28,317 nt of DNA from Trachelipus rathkii (taxonomy: Eukaryota; Arthropoda; Malacostraca; Isopoda; Trachelipodidae), in assembly GCA_015478945.1 (NCBI GenBank), contig JABUQX010032505.1, positions 15,001 through 43,317 on the forward strand, in the 5' to 3' direction. The notes below the pieces were generated by a model, which saw only the letters and a list, made by a program, of their open reading frames with translations, had not been told where the DNA came from and searched no databases. Position numbers and translations under genes: made by a program. This document shows positions 18,878-28,317 of this stretch, piece by piece. Each line of letters begins with the position of its first letter. Position 1 is the stretch's first letter.

Positions 18878-19541
18878 CAAAAACTAAACAATAGCTACAG
18901 CGAAAAGGAATACATTTTTGGAATCCTCGTAAAATTTCACATAGGAAAATGTAAAAATAAAAAAATTTTTGCTTTATACGGCACACTAGGGGGCTCGAGC
19001 CGACGGGGAACATAGGGGGGGATGTTTTCCATACCCCGTAGGGGAGGGGCGGAGGAACCCCCGCGACACCCAAATACCAAAGAGCGGGGGTTCCGGAGAC
19101 CCTCCCCGGAGGGGGGGGGAAATAATCCTACCCCGTAGTTCCCCGGAAGGCCGAGAGACCCCGACTCCTGCCATCGGGGCGGTATACCCTTGGGTATTCT
19201 TTAGTAAAAAAAAACATATTTATCTGAGCCTTGAAGAGTAACCAATAAAAGGTCTTAAATAGGCCTTCTAATCATAATAATAATAATATAATTAACAATA
19301 ATTTTTTTATTTTTTTAGTTTTTTTTACATTTTGCACTATCCAAAATTTTACGAAGGATTCCAAAATGTAATCCTTTTCCGCTGTAGCTATTGTAGTTTG
19401 TGGAGATATAATTATTTTTTTATTTATTTTTTTTTTAACATTTCTGGACAGCATTGGACCACAGCATTCCAGATAATGTATTCCGTTTAACTCGTAGATT
19501 AATAGTTTTAGATATATAAATGACGGCTAATGCGAAGCTAC
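18710..19541 (+). mobile_element. GC-core fold-back element, copy 2 (~0.83 kb)
   Basis: It begins aggccagccg like copy 1. A perfect 13-base outer inverted repeat, attagccgtcatt, lies at 18726-18738 and, inverted, at 19519-19531. Inner arms pair: 18873-18938 (caaaaactaaacaatagcta...gaatcctcgtaaaattt) with 19345-19405 (aaaattttacgaaggattcc...gctgtagctattgtagtttg). A poly(A) run of more than 50 bases sits between outer and inner left arms, mirrored by a T-rich stretch on the right. The core is the GC-rich cassette at 18989-19199. There is no transposase gene. It is flanked on both sides by (TA)n. Confidence 0.75.
18989..19199 (+). repeat. GC-rich cassette, copy 2
   Basis: About 211 GC-rich bases matching copy 1 through gggggctcgagccgacgggg, aggggcggaggaaccccc, gggggttccggagaccctcc, gagagaccccgactcctgcc and tacccttgggta. 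It is more compact than copy 1 because many homopolymer and single-base insertions differ. Confidence 0.85.
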
Positions 19542-19542
19542 A

Positions 19543-19590
19543 TATATAATATTATATTTTTTTATATATATATATATATATTATATATAT

Positions 19591-19656
<66 letters not shown>

Positions 19657-19712
19657 TATATACTAATATATCTAATAATATGTATATATATATAATATAT
19701 TATATATTATAG
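19543..19712. repeat. (TA)n microsatellite
   Basis: It is nearly pure TA and begins at the right terminus of fold-back copy 2. Confidence 0.95.
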
Positions 19713-19800
19713 CCAACGTTACCATGACCTGCCAATTTTACACCATTTTTTATTTTCTCATTTTTCTTTATTTTCATGGGTATATCATTCTTTTTTACTT

Positions 19801-20088
19801 TCAAATATTTTTATTTTTTTTACGTTGACTGATTAAATTTATATATGAGAGAGGTTTTGGCACCAACCTGTTCTGATCTTTAACATGGGGACGAAAGATA
19901 TTACAAAAAAAAAAAAAACGATCAAGAAAAAAATTTATTCGGAATATTTCGTCAGAATTTGTCTCAATATCGTCGCTTTCATCATCTTTTTTCATTGTTT
20001 GTCAAATTTTTTTTTTTTTTTTTGCGTTGATTTAATTAATTTATATATGAGAGGTTTGGCTCACCACTGTTCTAGTTCTTTAACATGG
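19801..20088 (-). repeat. Dimeric ~195-bp dispersed repeat, locus B (inverted relative to locus A)
   Basis: In reverse complement two units start with ccatgttaaagaactagaac (near 20087) and ccatgttaaagatcagaaca (near 19888). Both continue through caaacctctcatatataaat-like sequence, a caacgcaaaaaaaa-like A run, and a segment with gatgaaagcgacgatattga. The unit spacing (about 199 bases) matches locus A. A short (TA)n follows at 20088-20102. Confidence 0.75.
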
Positions 20089-20102
20089 TATATATATATA
20101 TA

Positions 20103-21175
20103 TCATAAACAAAACTTATCGGAAAAAATAGGTCGATATTTTAAGAATCTGTTAAACTGAACTATTACCTGCATTTCAAGTCTATATAGCTGTGCATGAG
20201 TTACATCAAAATTGGTTATACTGACTCTCATTTTATTACTATTACAGAAAAAAACATTGAGTTCCTATAATTTATAATAAATAGAATATAAATATAGAGA
20301 CAGTAAAAGCCAAATGGACCTATCAATTAGACTGTCCTAATCAGTCACCAAAATGTATACATAGGCCCTATATAATACCACCGAAAACCCACCAGCATCT
20401 TTAAGAAATTACAGCATTAATCTATTTTCGCTAACATAGGTTTAGGTTCAGTTTGGTTGATTTACAACTTAAAAACTGTTTTAGCCAACCAAACATCAAT
20501 GTTTAAGATCCATCCTCCATGTGCAATTAAAATATTTTAGGAAAGAAAGCAAAATATCAGACTATATTTTGATTGTCTGTTATTTCAATCATATTTGACC
20601 CTATATACAATAACCTAATTCACTTGCACGTTAGTATAAACTACACAGTATACAACACTCCTTTTTTAAATTTATAAGTATGAAATTATATGGATTAGAA
20701 TTTAGTTAAAAATCAATTCTAGATTAAACTCAAGCATTCTGACACGATTCTTAGCCTGTGCAAAATTCAAGTGGGACTTGTGGAGTTTCCAGACTGATGT
20801 TTTGACAGAAAATTTTTCGGCAGCATGTCAATTTAGGAATAATTTACCCATAGTGATGGCGAACGTTGACCCAAGCCCAGGAATGTTAAAATATTTGTTA
20901 TTGACGAAGGGAAAATAAATTGTGTCACCGATACCAAATTTTTTTATGCTTATGACACTGAATCAAAAATTTTATTCTAAGGAGCATAAATTATTTTTCA
21001 ACTTTGCCAAATACCATGACATAATTTTAAATTTTAACCTAAAAGAATTAACATTTTTTTGCCGTAAGACTTGAATCAAAATATTTGGCCTATGCTGACC
21101 AAATTTTTTTAATTAATTTGACTTTAGTAGACACTTTCTTTTTGTCGCACAAACACTAAAATTCGTGTTTGTGTG
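20103..21175. other. Unassigned AT-rich sequence
   Basis: No microsatellites, no sustained protein-like frame and no recognised repeat. Nothing can be supported. Confidence 0.5.
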
Positions 21176-21320
21176 TATATACTTATATATATAATTATTA
21201 TATATTATAATTAATATTATATATTTATATATATATATTTGATATATATATTATATATTATGTATATATTATTATATTATTATAGTATTATAATATATAT
21301 TAGTATAATATATATTAATA
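21176..21320. repeat. (TA)n / TATTA-rich stretch
   Basis: Imperfect TA and TTA repeats. The following 21321-21699 is AT-rich unique sequence in which I see nothing. Confidence 0.9.
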
Positions 21321-21699
21321 CATTTTATTATGATAATATTTTTAAATACATAGACTGGATATATTAAAATCAAAAATACAACGAAATGCTCGATCACCTT
21401 GCTATTTTAACTTGAGAAAAAATAAAAAAAACATCATAATACATTATAATTTAGCAATTTTAAATTTTTCGTATTTTTAAAAAAAAAAATATTTTGTTTA
21501 AAGTTTTTTACTTATTTTATAAGTTTGATATCTTTTTAATTTTAACTTATAGATCCGTTGTATTTAAACAAAAGTACAACATTTTTTTTTACTTCAAGAA
21601 TGTGCTAAGAAAATAAATTAAAGCCAACTAATTTTCGAAGGCTTTTAAGAGTTTAAAAATCAACGCAATTACATTATGACAAATGCCGACTTACCTTTC

Positions 21700-21945
21700 T
21701 TTATTGATTATTATTATTAATATATTATTCATTGATTATTATTTATTATGTATTAATTATTAATTAGTTATATTATTAATTATTTATTATTATTATTTAT
21801 TATTATTATATTATTATATGTATTATTAATTAATTATTATTAATTATTAATATTATTAGTGTATTTTATTGTTATTGATGTATTATTTATATAAATATGT
21901 TATATATTATTATTATTATTATTATTATTTATTATTATAAAAATA

Positions 21946-21976
<31 letters not shown>

Positions 21977-22027
21977 TTATATTATTATTATTATTATTAT
22001 TATGTTATCTTTATTAATTATTATATA
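21700..22027. repeat. (TTA)n microsatellite, first block
   Basis: ATT/TTA trinucleotide repeats with one- and two-base interruptions (about 330 bases). Confidence 0.95.
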
Positions 22028-22466
22028 GCTTGATGACCATACAGCACCTTTATTTAAAAAAACTTAAAATGTCACCCATTTTTGAGCAGCTATTGAAGCT
22101 ATCTCTTTTAAAGGAACAGCACAAGATAACTACAAAATTAAGGACATTAACTTCCGTAGATAATTATACCTTTCATAATTATACACATTCAAAGAAGATA
22201 GGTAAATCTAAGAATATGAGTGATTCACTAGATCCTCCTTTTCGCTGATTCAGGTTCGAAAAAGCTAGACAAGCAGTTTAGCTATAAATGTGCTAAAATC
22301 TATAACGATATTTACCTCGAGAATTAAAATATGAAAATTACTACTTATATCATTTACAAGTAAACTCAAAAAAGCTATAATAGACTAAGTAACTAATTAC
22401 TATTAGCTGAATATTGCATTTAACAAGTAAACTCAAAACAGCTGCATAAATAAATACTGAATAAAT
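22028..22466 (+). other. Island between two (TTA)n blocks; possible LINE C-terminal scrap
   Basis: A 72-codon frame (22030-22248) contains SPIFEQLLKLSLLKEQHK and a basic Asn/Thr/Ser-rich stretch. After its stop, another frame reads FSYKCAKIYNDIYLEN near 22279-22327, reminiscent of the 'SF.Y.GAK.WN.LP..+R' segment near the C-terminus of many LINE reverse transcriptases. A direct repeat, atttacaagtaaactcaaaa / atttaacaagtaaactcaaa, lies about 68 bases apart near 22350 and 22418. The assignment is tentative. Confidence 0.25.
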
Positions 22467-22810
22467 TCTATTTATTATATTCTTATTATTTATTATTATT
22501 ATTCAGTTTACTTATTTATTAATTATTTATTATTATTATTATATTATTTATTTATTATATTATTATTTTATTATTATTAATTATTATATTTCATATTATT
22601 CTTATTATTATTATCATTATTTCATTTATTATTATTAATCCTTATTATTATTTATTATTATTATTATTATTATTAGTTTATTTATTATTATTATTATTAT
22701 TATTTATTATTATTACTATTATTATTAATTATTATTATATTATTATTAAGTTATTAATTATTTATTATTATTATATTATTGATCTTTATTTTATTATATT
22801 ATTTATTTTA

Positions 22811-22842
<32 letters not shown>

Positions 22843-23057
22843 CTATTATTATAATTATTATAATCTATAACGATTAATTATTATTAATTATTATTATTAT
22901 TATTATTAATTATTATTATTATTAAATTAATTCTTTGGTTATTGTATTCTTATTATTATTATTATGTAAGTTAATTATTTATTAATATTATTCATTATTA
23001 TTATTTTATTGATTATTTATTATTATTATTATTTATATTATTAAGTTTATTATTAAT

Positions 23058-23100
<43 letters not shown>

Positions 23101-23313
23101 TTTATTGTATTATTATTATTATTATCATATTATTATTATTATTATTATTATTATATTATTATTATTATATTAATTGCTATTATTAATTTTATTTATTATT
23201 ATTTTATATTAATTATTATCTATTATATTTTATTATTAATTATTTATTATTATTATTATTATTATATTATTTTATTTTATCAAAATATTTTATTACTATT
23301 GTTATTAATTATC

Positions 23314-23344
<31 letters not shown>

Positions 23345-23760
23345 TATTATTAGTTATTATTTTATTATTATTTTAAATTATTATTATTTATTATTATATT
23401 GATTATATTTATTATTTATTATTGATTTATTATTAATTAATTATTCATTATTAATTGATTATTATTATTATTATTATTATGTATTATTATTATATTATTT
23501 ATTATTGATTATTTAATTTTATCTATTTATCTATTATTATTCATTATTATTATTATTATCTTATTAAATTATGTATTATTATTATTTTTTTATTATGTAT
23601 TATTATTATTATTTGATTATATTATTATGATTATATTAGCTTATTATTATTATTTTTTGTGATGTTTTACTATTATTTTTAATTATATTATTAGTGTATT
23701 TATTATTATTATTATATTATTATTATATTATTATTATTATTATTATATTATATATATTTA
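22467..23760. repeat. Long (TTA)n microsatellite, second block (~1.3 kb)
   Basis: This stretch is almost wholly TTA/ATT trinucleotide with frequent slips to TTTA, TATA and TTAA and isolated substitutions. It is distinct from the TA dinucleotide tracts elsewhere in the window. Confidence 0.95.
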
Positions 23761-23919
23761 TCTTTCATCATAATTTCGAATTATTGTATAAATTGGCATT
23801 CCATGTCACAAATTAAGAGAGTTATTTTTATTGCGGCTGTTATACATTTAATTCTATTTCAAATACAATGCAATTTAACTGAAATTGCAAAAGTAATAAT
23901 TTGTCGGTATATTAAGATT

Positions 23920-24058
23920 TATATATTATAATAGTAATTATTTAGTATGATTAAGTTATGATATATATAGTGTACTATAATATATATTTATATATATATA
24001 TATAATTTATATATATTATATATATAGTTATATATATATATATATATATAGTATATAC
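23920..24058. repeat. (TA)n microsatellite
   Basis: TA repeats end abruptly at the left edge of the GC-richer LINE region. The short stretch 23761-23919 is unique AT-rich sequence with no feature. Confidence 0.9.
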
Positions 24059-24059
24059 T

Positions 24060-26640
24060 GTAACCTACTTGACCTATGTTTCACCTAGTCCTTCTCTTCT
24101 TTAAATACTCCGCCTTTCGCTCCTTATCGGTAAATCCTGACCACAACCTTATTTGTCTCAATTTTAATAACTTTCTCCAACAGCTCCATCCTGCTCTTGC
24201 GTTTTCTCTGGCACTGTATGGAATTCGGGCTGATGTGGGGGGCGCTTGCGTTGGCTTTTTTCGACTATCTATAGATGGAGATTGACTTTGGGCTTTGTTC
24301 GTGGTGCGCTTCGACTTCTGCCGAATAAGGTGGGAGTTCTTAATCGTTGAATGGGATCGAGCGTAGGTTCAATGTACTTCTCGGCTAAATCTTCTCTCCT
24401 CATAATCCATGGTTGATCGTGCTGCTTTTCCTCTGGCCATTCAGGCTAGAGACTAGTGCGTATTCGGGAGTGAAAATAATTTCGTTCTCAATCATCTTTG
24501 TTGGCTATTTTCATTTCTGCTAGAAATCGTTTGCAGGGGACATCACTCTTCGACGAGCATCAGCATGGCTTTCATCAAACGTAAAGTGGCGCTTAAACTC
24601 CTTGACTCTCTACTGATAATTCTTTCTGGCCTATTGCCAAAAACATCTCCATTAACAAACTTCCCTTAAAATCTGTTTTCCCCCTTATCGATTGATGGTC
24701 TGTTTGCTAATTTCTCCCAACTGAAGATAGGCCAATCTCTGTCGGCCCTCTCAGTGGTATTTTTTACCTCTAACTCAACCCCTGGAAGCGATCTTGGCAT
24801 TCCTCATCCTCTGCAGCCTTCCTTTCTCTTCAGGTGGTCATATGCTTTGCCTGTGATTACATCTGATATCGGGTGCATGGGCTTCCTGAAAATTATGCAA
24901 CGGTTAGGAGAAGGCTGGTGGCACCGGATGTGCATTCCCCCAGAGGTTTTGTGGAGGGAGTTGTGCTTTTCGGCTTACCCCCCCTCGTTCAACTATATTC
25001 CTTATGTCTCCAATAACTAAACTTTCCCTCAAGTTGTTTGGAAGCACGCGACCTGGATGTCCAACCTATTCGAAAAACTGGATGAGCCGGCTCGTGATCC
25101 TTCCTAAGCTATGCGGCTATATGTTCTCTTGTATCTATCTAAGATCTTTGAAACCTTCTCAACTCTCATTTACTTAGAATCATCTGGAGGTCTCCATATC
25201 ACTTCTTCTCCGGATGCACAGTGATTTGCTTTCGAGCGCTTCGAGGTCTACTGGCGATGAATACTTTTCCTATCTAACGATCTATGGTTTTCAGCCCTCA
25301 AAGTGAAATATCGGGGGAGATTGCGTAGTGGCGCGTGAACAATGATACAAGGCATTTGGAACCGGGTATCGGCACGTCGGTACGGCTGCGTGGCTTTCGC
25401 AAGGCTCCCTCTCTTTGCGGTTCCCTCCCTTCTCTTTGCCTTACTTAATTGTCTAGTGTTCTTTCAAATCGCTCAAATATCGGCTTGTCTGTGTTGTTGG
25501 GGCCGACTTTCTTCTGTCCTTTTCTATAATAGTGTGTTCCACTCAGGTTCTGTGCTTATCTCTACTTTAGTTCCTACTTTTCCATTAATGTGATTCTTTG
25601 AACTGCATATATCTAACTCTATCACATCGTATGCCCGAATGACTCGCGCCGCCAAAGCCGCAGGAATCATCTTAATTTCTTTGATCCGCTGTTTTACCTC
25701 TTAGCATTTTGGCTCATGTTTCACATCTTTCCAGTGATTCGAACTCGCTCGATGATTCGCATCCGAATTTCCGGGTGGCGGCGTCTCAACCTTGTAGAAT
25801 TCAATTCTTTATAAAAATCCCAACTTCTACAAATCTCCCTCTCTAAGACACGCTTCTAATTCCTATCTCTTTCGAACGGTGATCGCCTGATTTTTTGGAC
25901 ACATGATCGCAATTCTGCGTCCTCTGGCTCTTCCATGAACATCAAACAAAAAAATGGCGACGCCGTCGTTGCAGTCAATAGCTTCGGTTCGCCCTGAAAG
26001 AAATCAATCCGAGTTCTGTTGTTAGACGTGCGGGAAGACTTTTTTTTCCTCTTCAAAGTTGCTCCAGCTATACAAGGGCCCATGCCTGCACCTGTATGGA
26101 GTACTGCTCTCTGATTTCTGGGGGAGCTCTGGTTTCCACACCGGCTTTTTGGACAGGGTCAGTCAGAAGGCCAAGGCATTATAAACTGTTCTGGTACTTC
26201 CAGTTCACTTGACCTCTCTATATCTTGGCGGCGCGATGTTGGTGCCTTATCTCTTTTCTATAGGTACCATGCAGCGGCATTTTAGGTGCTCGAGGGAAGG
26301 CCTTATCACTCGCTATGCCAACGCTACCTTGTACACGCCCTGGTAGCAAACAAGGGGTGCTGTGCGGCCGCATGACGTTTTGGCGCTTGGTAATTTAATT
26401 TGGGTTAACGGCTAGGACTAGTTCGCTGGCGGTTGCTGTCCTTCCTTTCCTGCCACCTTTCTGTTCTGTGGAGATTCTCTTCCATTCTTCTGTGTTTCTG
26501 CTGATTTAAATCTCTTTCAACTTTAAGCCTGCGTCTGTGCTCATCTGCCGTAGTTTGCGTTAGTTGATGAGAATGTCTGGGGTGTGCAACACCCCCTCCT
26601 TGAAAGGGCCGTGCCCGTGAGTGGTGGTGATAACTGTAAA
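24060..26640 (+). mobile_element. Decayed Jockey/CR1-group LINE with 3' UTR
   Basis: GC content rises sharply relative to both flanks. On the plus strand, in order: NPDHNLICL near 24133-24162 resembles the endonuclease C-terminal 'SDHNLI'. DEHQHGFH near 24557 resembles the RT start 'D.QHGFR..RS'. GPLSGIFYL/VVFFTSNSTPGSDLGIPH near 24743-24810 resembles 'VDG..S....IN.GVPQGS'. SSSLDLSISWRRDVGALSLF followed by YRYH near 26200-26270 strongly resembles the C-terminal 'SLDPLSHRRDVASL.LFYRY' motif of arthropod elements of this group. About 26350-26640 is 3' UTR ending ctccttgaaagggccgtgcc and cgtgag...taactgtaaa. Stops and indels are dense, so it is an old copy. The YADD motif could not be placed with confidence. 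Confidence 0.65.
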
Positions 26641-26983
26641 AAATTATATATGATAAGTATAGTATTTCTATAGTATTATAATATTATAGTATATAAATGT
26701 TTTATATAATATTTATATAATATTATATATATATATATATGTATATTAATTATATAGTTATTCATTATATATATATAATTATATATATATATGATTATAT
26801 TTATATATATTATTATATTATCATTATATATGATATATTATTATATATGTGTTTATGTAAAGTATATATATAGTATATTTATATATATATATATATAGTT
26901 ATATATATGAAATATATTATAGTAATATTATGATTAGGTATTAATATATTAGTATAAGTATATATAGTAGTTTAGATAAATAA
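26641..26983. repeat. (TA)n-rich microsatellite
   Basis: Imperfect TA repeats start directly at the A-rich 3' end of the preceding LINE and run to the SINE head. Confidence 0.95.
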
Positions 26984-27155
26984 TAATCGATGGGTCAATA
27001 CGGTTAGGAGCTAGGAGTCGGTATGGCAAGGCGCGGGGTTCGAATCCTAGTATCAGAGTCCTAGGTAGAGAATTCGCTAGAACAGTTTCCCCTCCTTGAA
27101 TAAGGGCTATTGCCGTGAGGTTCGTGAACTCTCAGGAATTATAAAAATTTATAGT
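26984..27155 (+). mobile_element. tRNA-derived SINE with a LINE-like 3' tail
   Basis: An A-box-like tgggtcaatacggttaggag lies at 26991-27010 and a perfect B box, ggttcgaatcc, at 27037-27047. The spacing is the ~45 bases of a tRNA. An acceptor stem cannot be formed, so it is a tRNA-like Pol III head rather than a tRNA gene. About 40 bases on, tttcccctccttgaataagg (27087-27106) then gctattgccgtgagg aligns with the 3' end of the LINE at 26591-26621 (accccctccttgaaagggcc...cccgtgag). The element ends in an A-rich stretch before (TA)n. A shared 3' tail is the hallmark of a SINE mobilised by its partner LINE. Confidence 0.6.
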
Positions 27156-27795
27156 TATATTATGATTATAGTATATAGTATATATATAATATATATATAT
27201 TTATATATATATATATATAATTGTATAATATAATATAGTATATGATATTATATATATATTTAATATATATATATATTAGGTAGCGTAAATATATATTATA
27301 TGATATATTATATATAAGTATATATATATATATGATATATTATATAATTTATATAAATATATATTATATATATATTAGTAATATAGATATAATATTATAT
27401 ATATTAGTATATATATATATTATATTATATTTATTAGTTATTAAGTTATATAATAGTATTTATATTATATATATTACGTATATTATATATATATATTATT
27501 AATAATTATACGGTAAATATAATATATATAGCCGGTTATGATATAATATATATTATATCATATATATATTAGTATATATTATATATTGTATGGTTTTTAA
27601 TATTAATGTTTTTATATATATGAGTATATTATTATATATATTATTGATATATATTTAATATAGATATACGTATTAGTATATAGTCTAGTTTATAGTATAT
27701 ATAATAGATATATTATATATTATATATATATTTATAATATAATATAGTGTTATTTATATATATTATATAGTATTATATGTAAATATAATAAGATA
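27156..27795. repeat. (TA)n-rich microsatellite
   Basis: About 640 bases of imperfect TA repeats with scattered G and C. Confidence 0.95.
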
Positions 27796-27853
27796 ACTGC
27801 TCATCCTTCTACACCTCACCGCAGTGTGATAGGTATTAAGGGGTTATTTTATC
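27796..27853. other. Short unique island
   Basis: About 58 bases (agctcatccttctacacctc-like core) between two TA tracts. No feature is recognised. Confidence 0.4.
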
Positions 27854-28170
27854 ATATATATATATTATATATATATATATATATTATACTATTAATAATT
27901 ATTAGTATATATATATATATATATATATACATTAATATATATTATTATATTATATATTATATATATTATATAGTATGATATTATATGTATATATATATAT
28001 TTTTATAGTTATATATATAATATATATATATATATATAGTATATATATATATATTATAAATCTATATATTATTTATATATATAAATATTATATATTATTA
28101 TGATATAATATATATATATATATATATTAATATAGTATATATTATATATATATTATTATACTTATATATG
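27854..28170. repeat. (TA)n-rich microsatellite
   Basis: TA repeats with ATT interruptions. The remaining 28171-28317 is unique AT-rich sequence with no recognised feature. Confidence 0.95.
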
Positions 28171-28317
28171 TTTAGTAAGTTTTAAACATATTTAGGAAAA
28201 GTAACGCAAAATGGATATTATACTTGAACATTTTTTTAGAGGAAGTAATGTTTAATTTCATTTCGTAAATTTTGATTACGAGATTCGCATTCTCGCAAAG
28301 GATTGTGGTTAGAATGT

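Noticed and set aside
18771..19073. Open frame with a long poly-Phe run on the minus strand
   Set aside because: It is produced by the poly(A) tract and GC cassette of fold-back copy 2. There is no protein-like composition outside the run.
24838..24880. 'VITSDIGC' as a retroviral-type integrase signature of a Gypsy element
   Set aside because: It resembles 'ITSDRG.QF' superficially, but the upstream and downstream motifs, especially SWRRDVGALSLFYRY, fit a non-LTR element and no other integrase motif follows.
25856..26083. 75-codon minus-strand frame
   Set aside because: It lies antisense within the decayed LINE at 24.06-26.64 kb and shows no recognisable domain.
1..28317. CRISPR arrays, bacterial operons, ribosome binding sites or rRNA genes
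   Set aside because: The tandem repeats are contiguous or microsatellite rather than spacer-separated. Genes show eukaryotic splice signals, and no rRNA-like sequence was recognised.

Overview
The window looks like nuclear DNA from an arthropod, most likely a decapod crustacean. This is inferred from extreme (TA)n and (TTA)n microsatellites, interrupted genes with GT-AG introns, decayed non-LTR retrotransposons of types I associate with crustacean genomes, and TTAGG-like motifs. There are no bacterial-style operons. Nearly all long open frames are by-products of repeats.

Layout. (1) 1-670: a 27-bp minisatellite runs into a ~370-bp fold-back element. (2) 1092-7512, minus strand: the one clear host-type gene, assembled from five exon-like blocks. 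Introns between the last four blocks are phase-compatible. It has a PB1-like N-terminal region, an acidic linker, a central block ending in a 'YPCLR' motif and a C-terminal 'FNIEVPK' block. I place it tentatively in the SAMD3-like family. Its last exon carries a one-base frame change, and an expected central segment is missing where LINE copies and microsatellites sit. (3) Inside its introns are four LINE 3' fragments (1.37-2.13, 2.15-2.56, 4.53-5.55 and 5.55-6.80 kb). (4) 7.5-10 kb: microsatellites, two exon-like scraps and a 1.2-kb fold-back element with a GC-rich core. (5) 10.0-12.1 kb: a short hairpin element, then a decayed Jockey-like LINE with a YADD motif. (6) 12.48-13.78 kb, minus strand: a decayed ~1.3-kb coding sequence of unrecognised family. 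(7) 13.8-16.2 kb: mostly unassigned sequence, ending in a dimeric ~195-bp repeat. (8) 16.2-19.7 kb: microsatellites, a tRNA-like SINE fragment, a second GC-core fold-back element and a third isolated GC core. (9) 19.8-21.2 kb: the inverted partner of the dimeric repeat, then unassigned sequence. (10) 21.7-23.8 kb: (TTA)n. (11) 24.06-26.64 kb: another decayed Jockey/CR1-group LINE with its 3' UTR. (12) 26.99-27.16 kb: a tRNA-headed SINE whose 3' tail resembles that LINE's 3' end. The rest is (TA)n.

No genes here work together as a pathway. The relationships are between mobile elements: a LINE/SINE pair, a fold-back family with a shared core, and microsatellites abutting element ends. Copies of the same repeat differ by many one-base indels, so some frame changes could be assembly error rather than biological decay.
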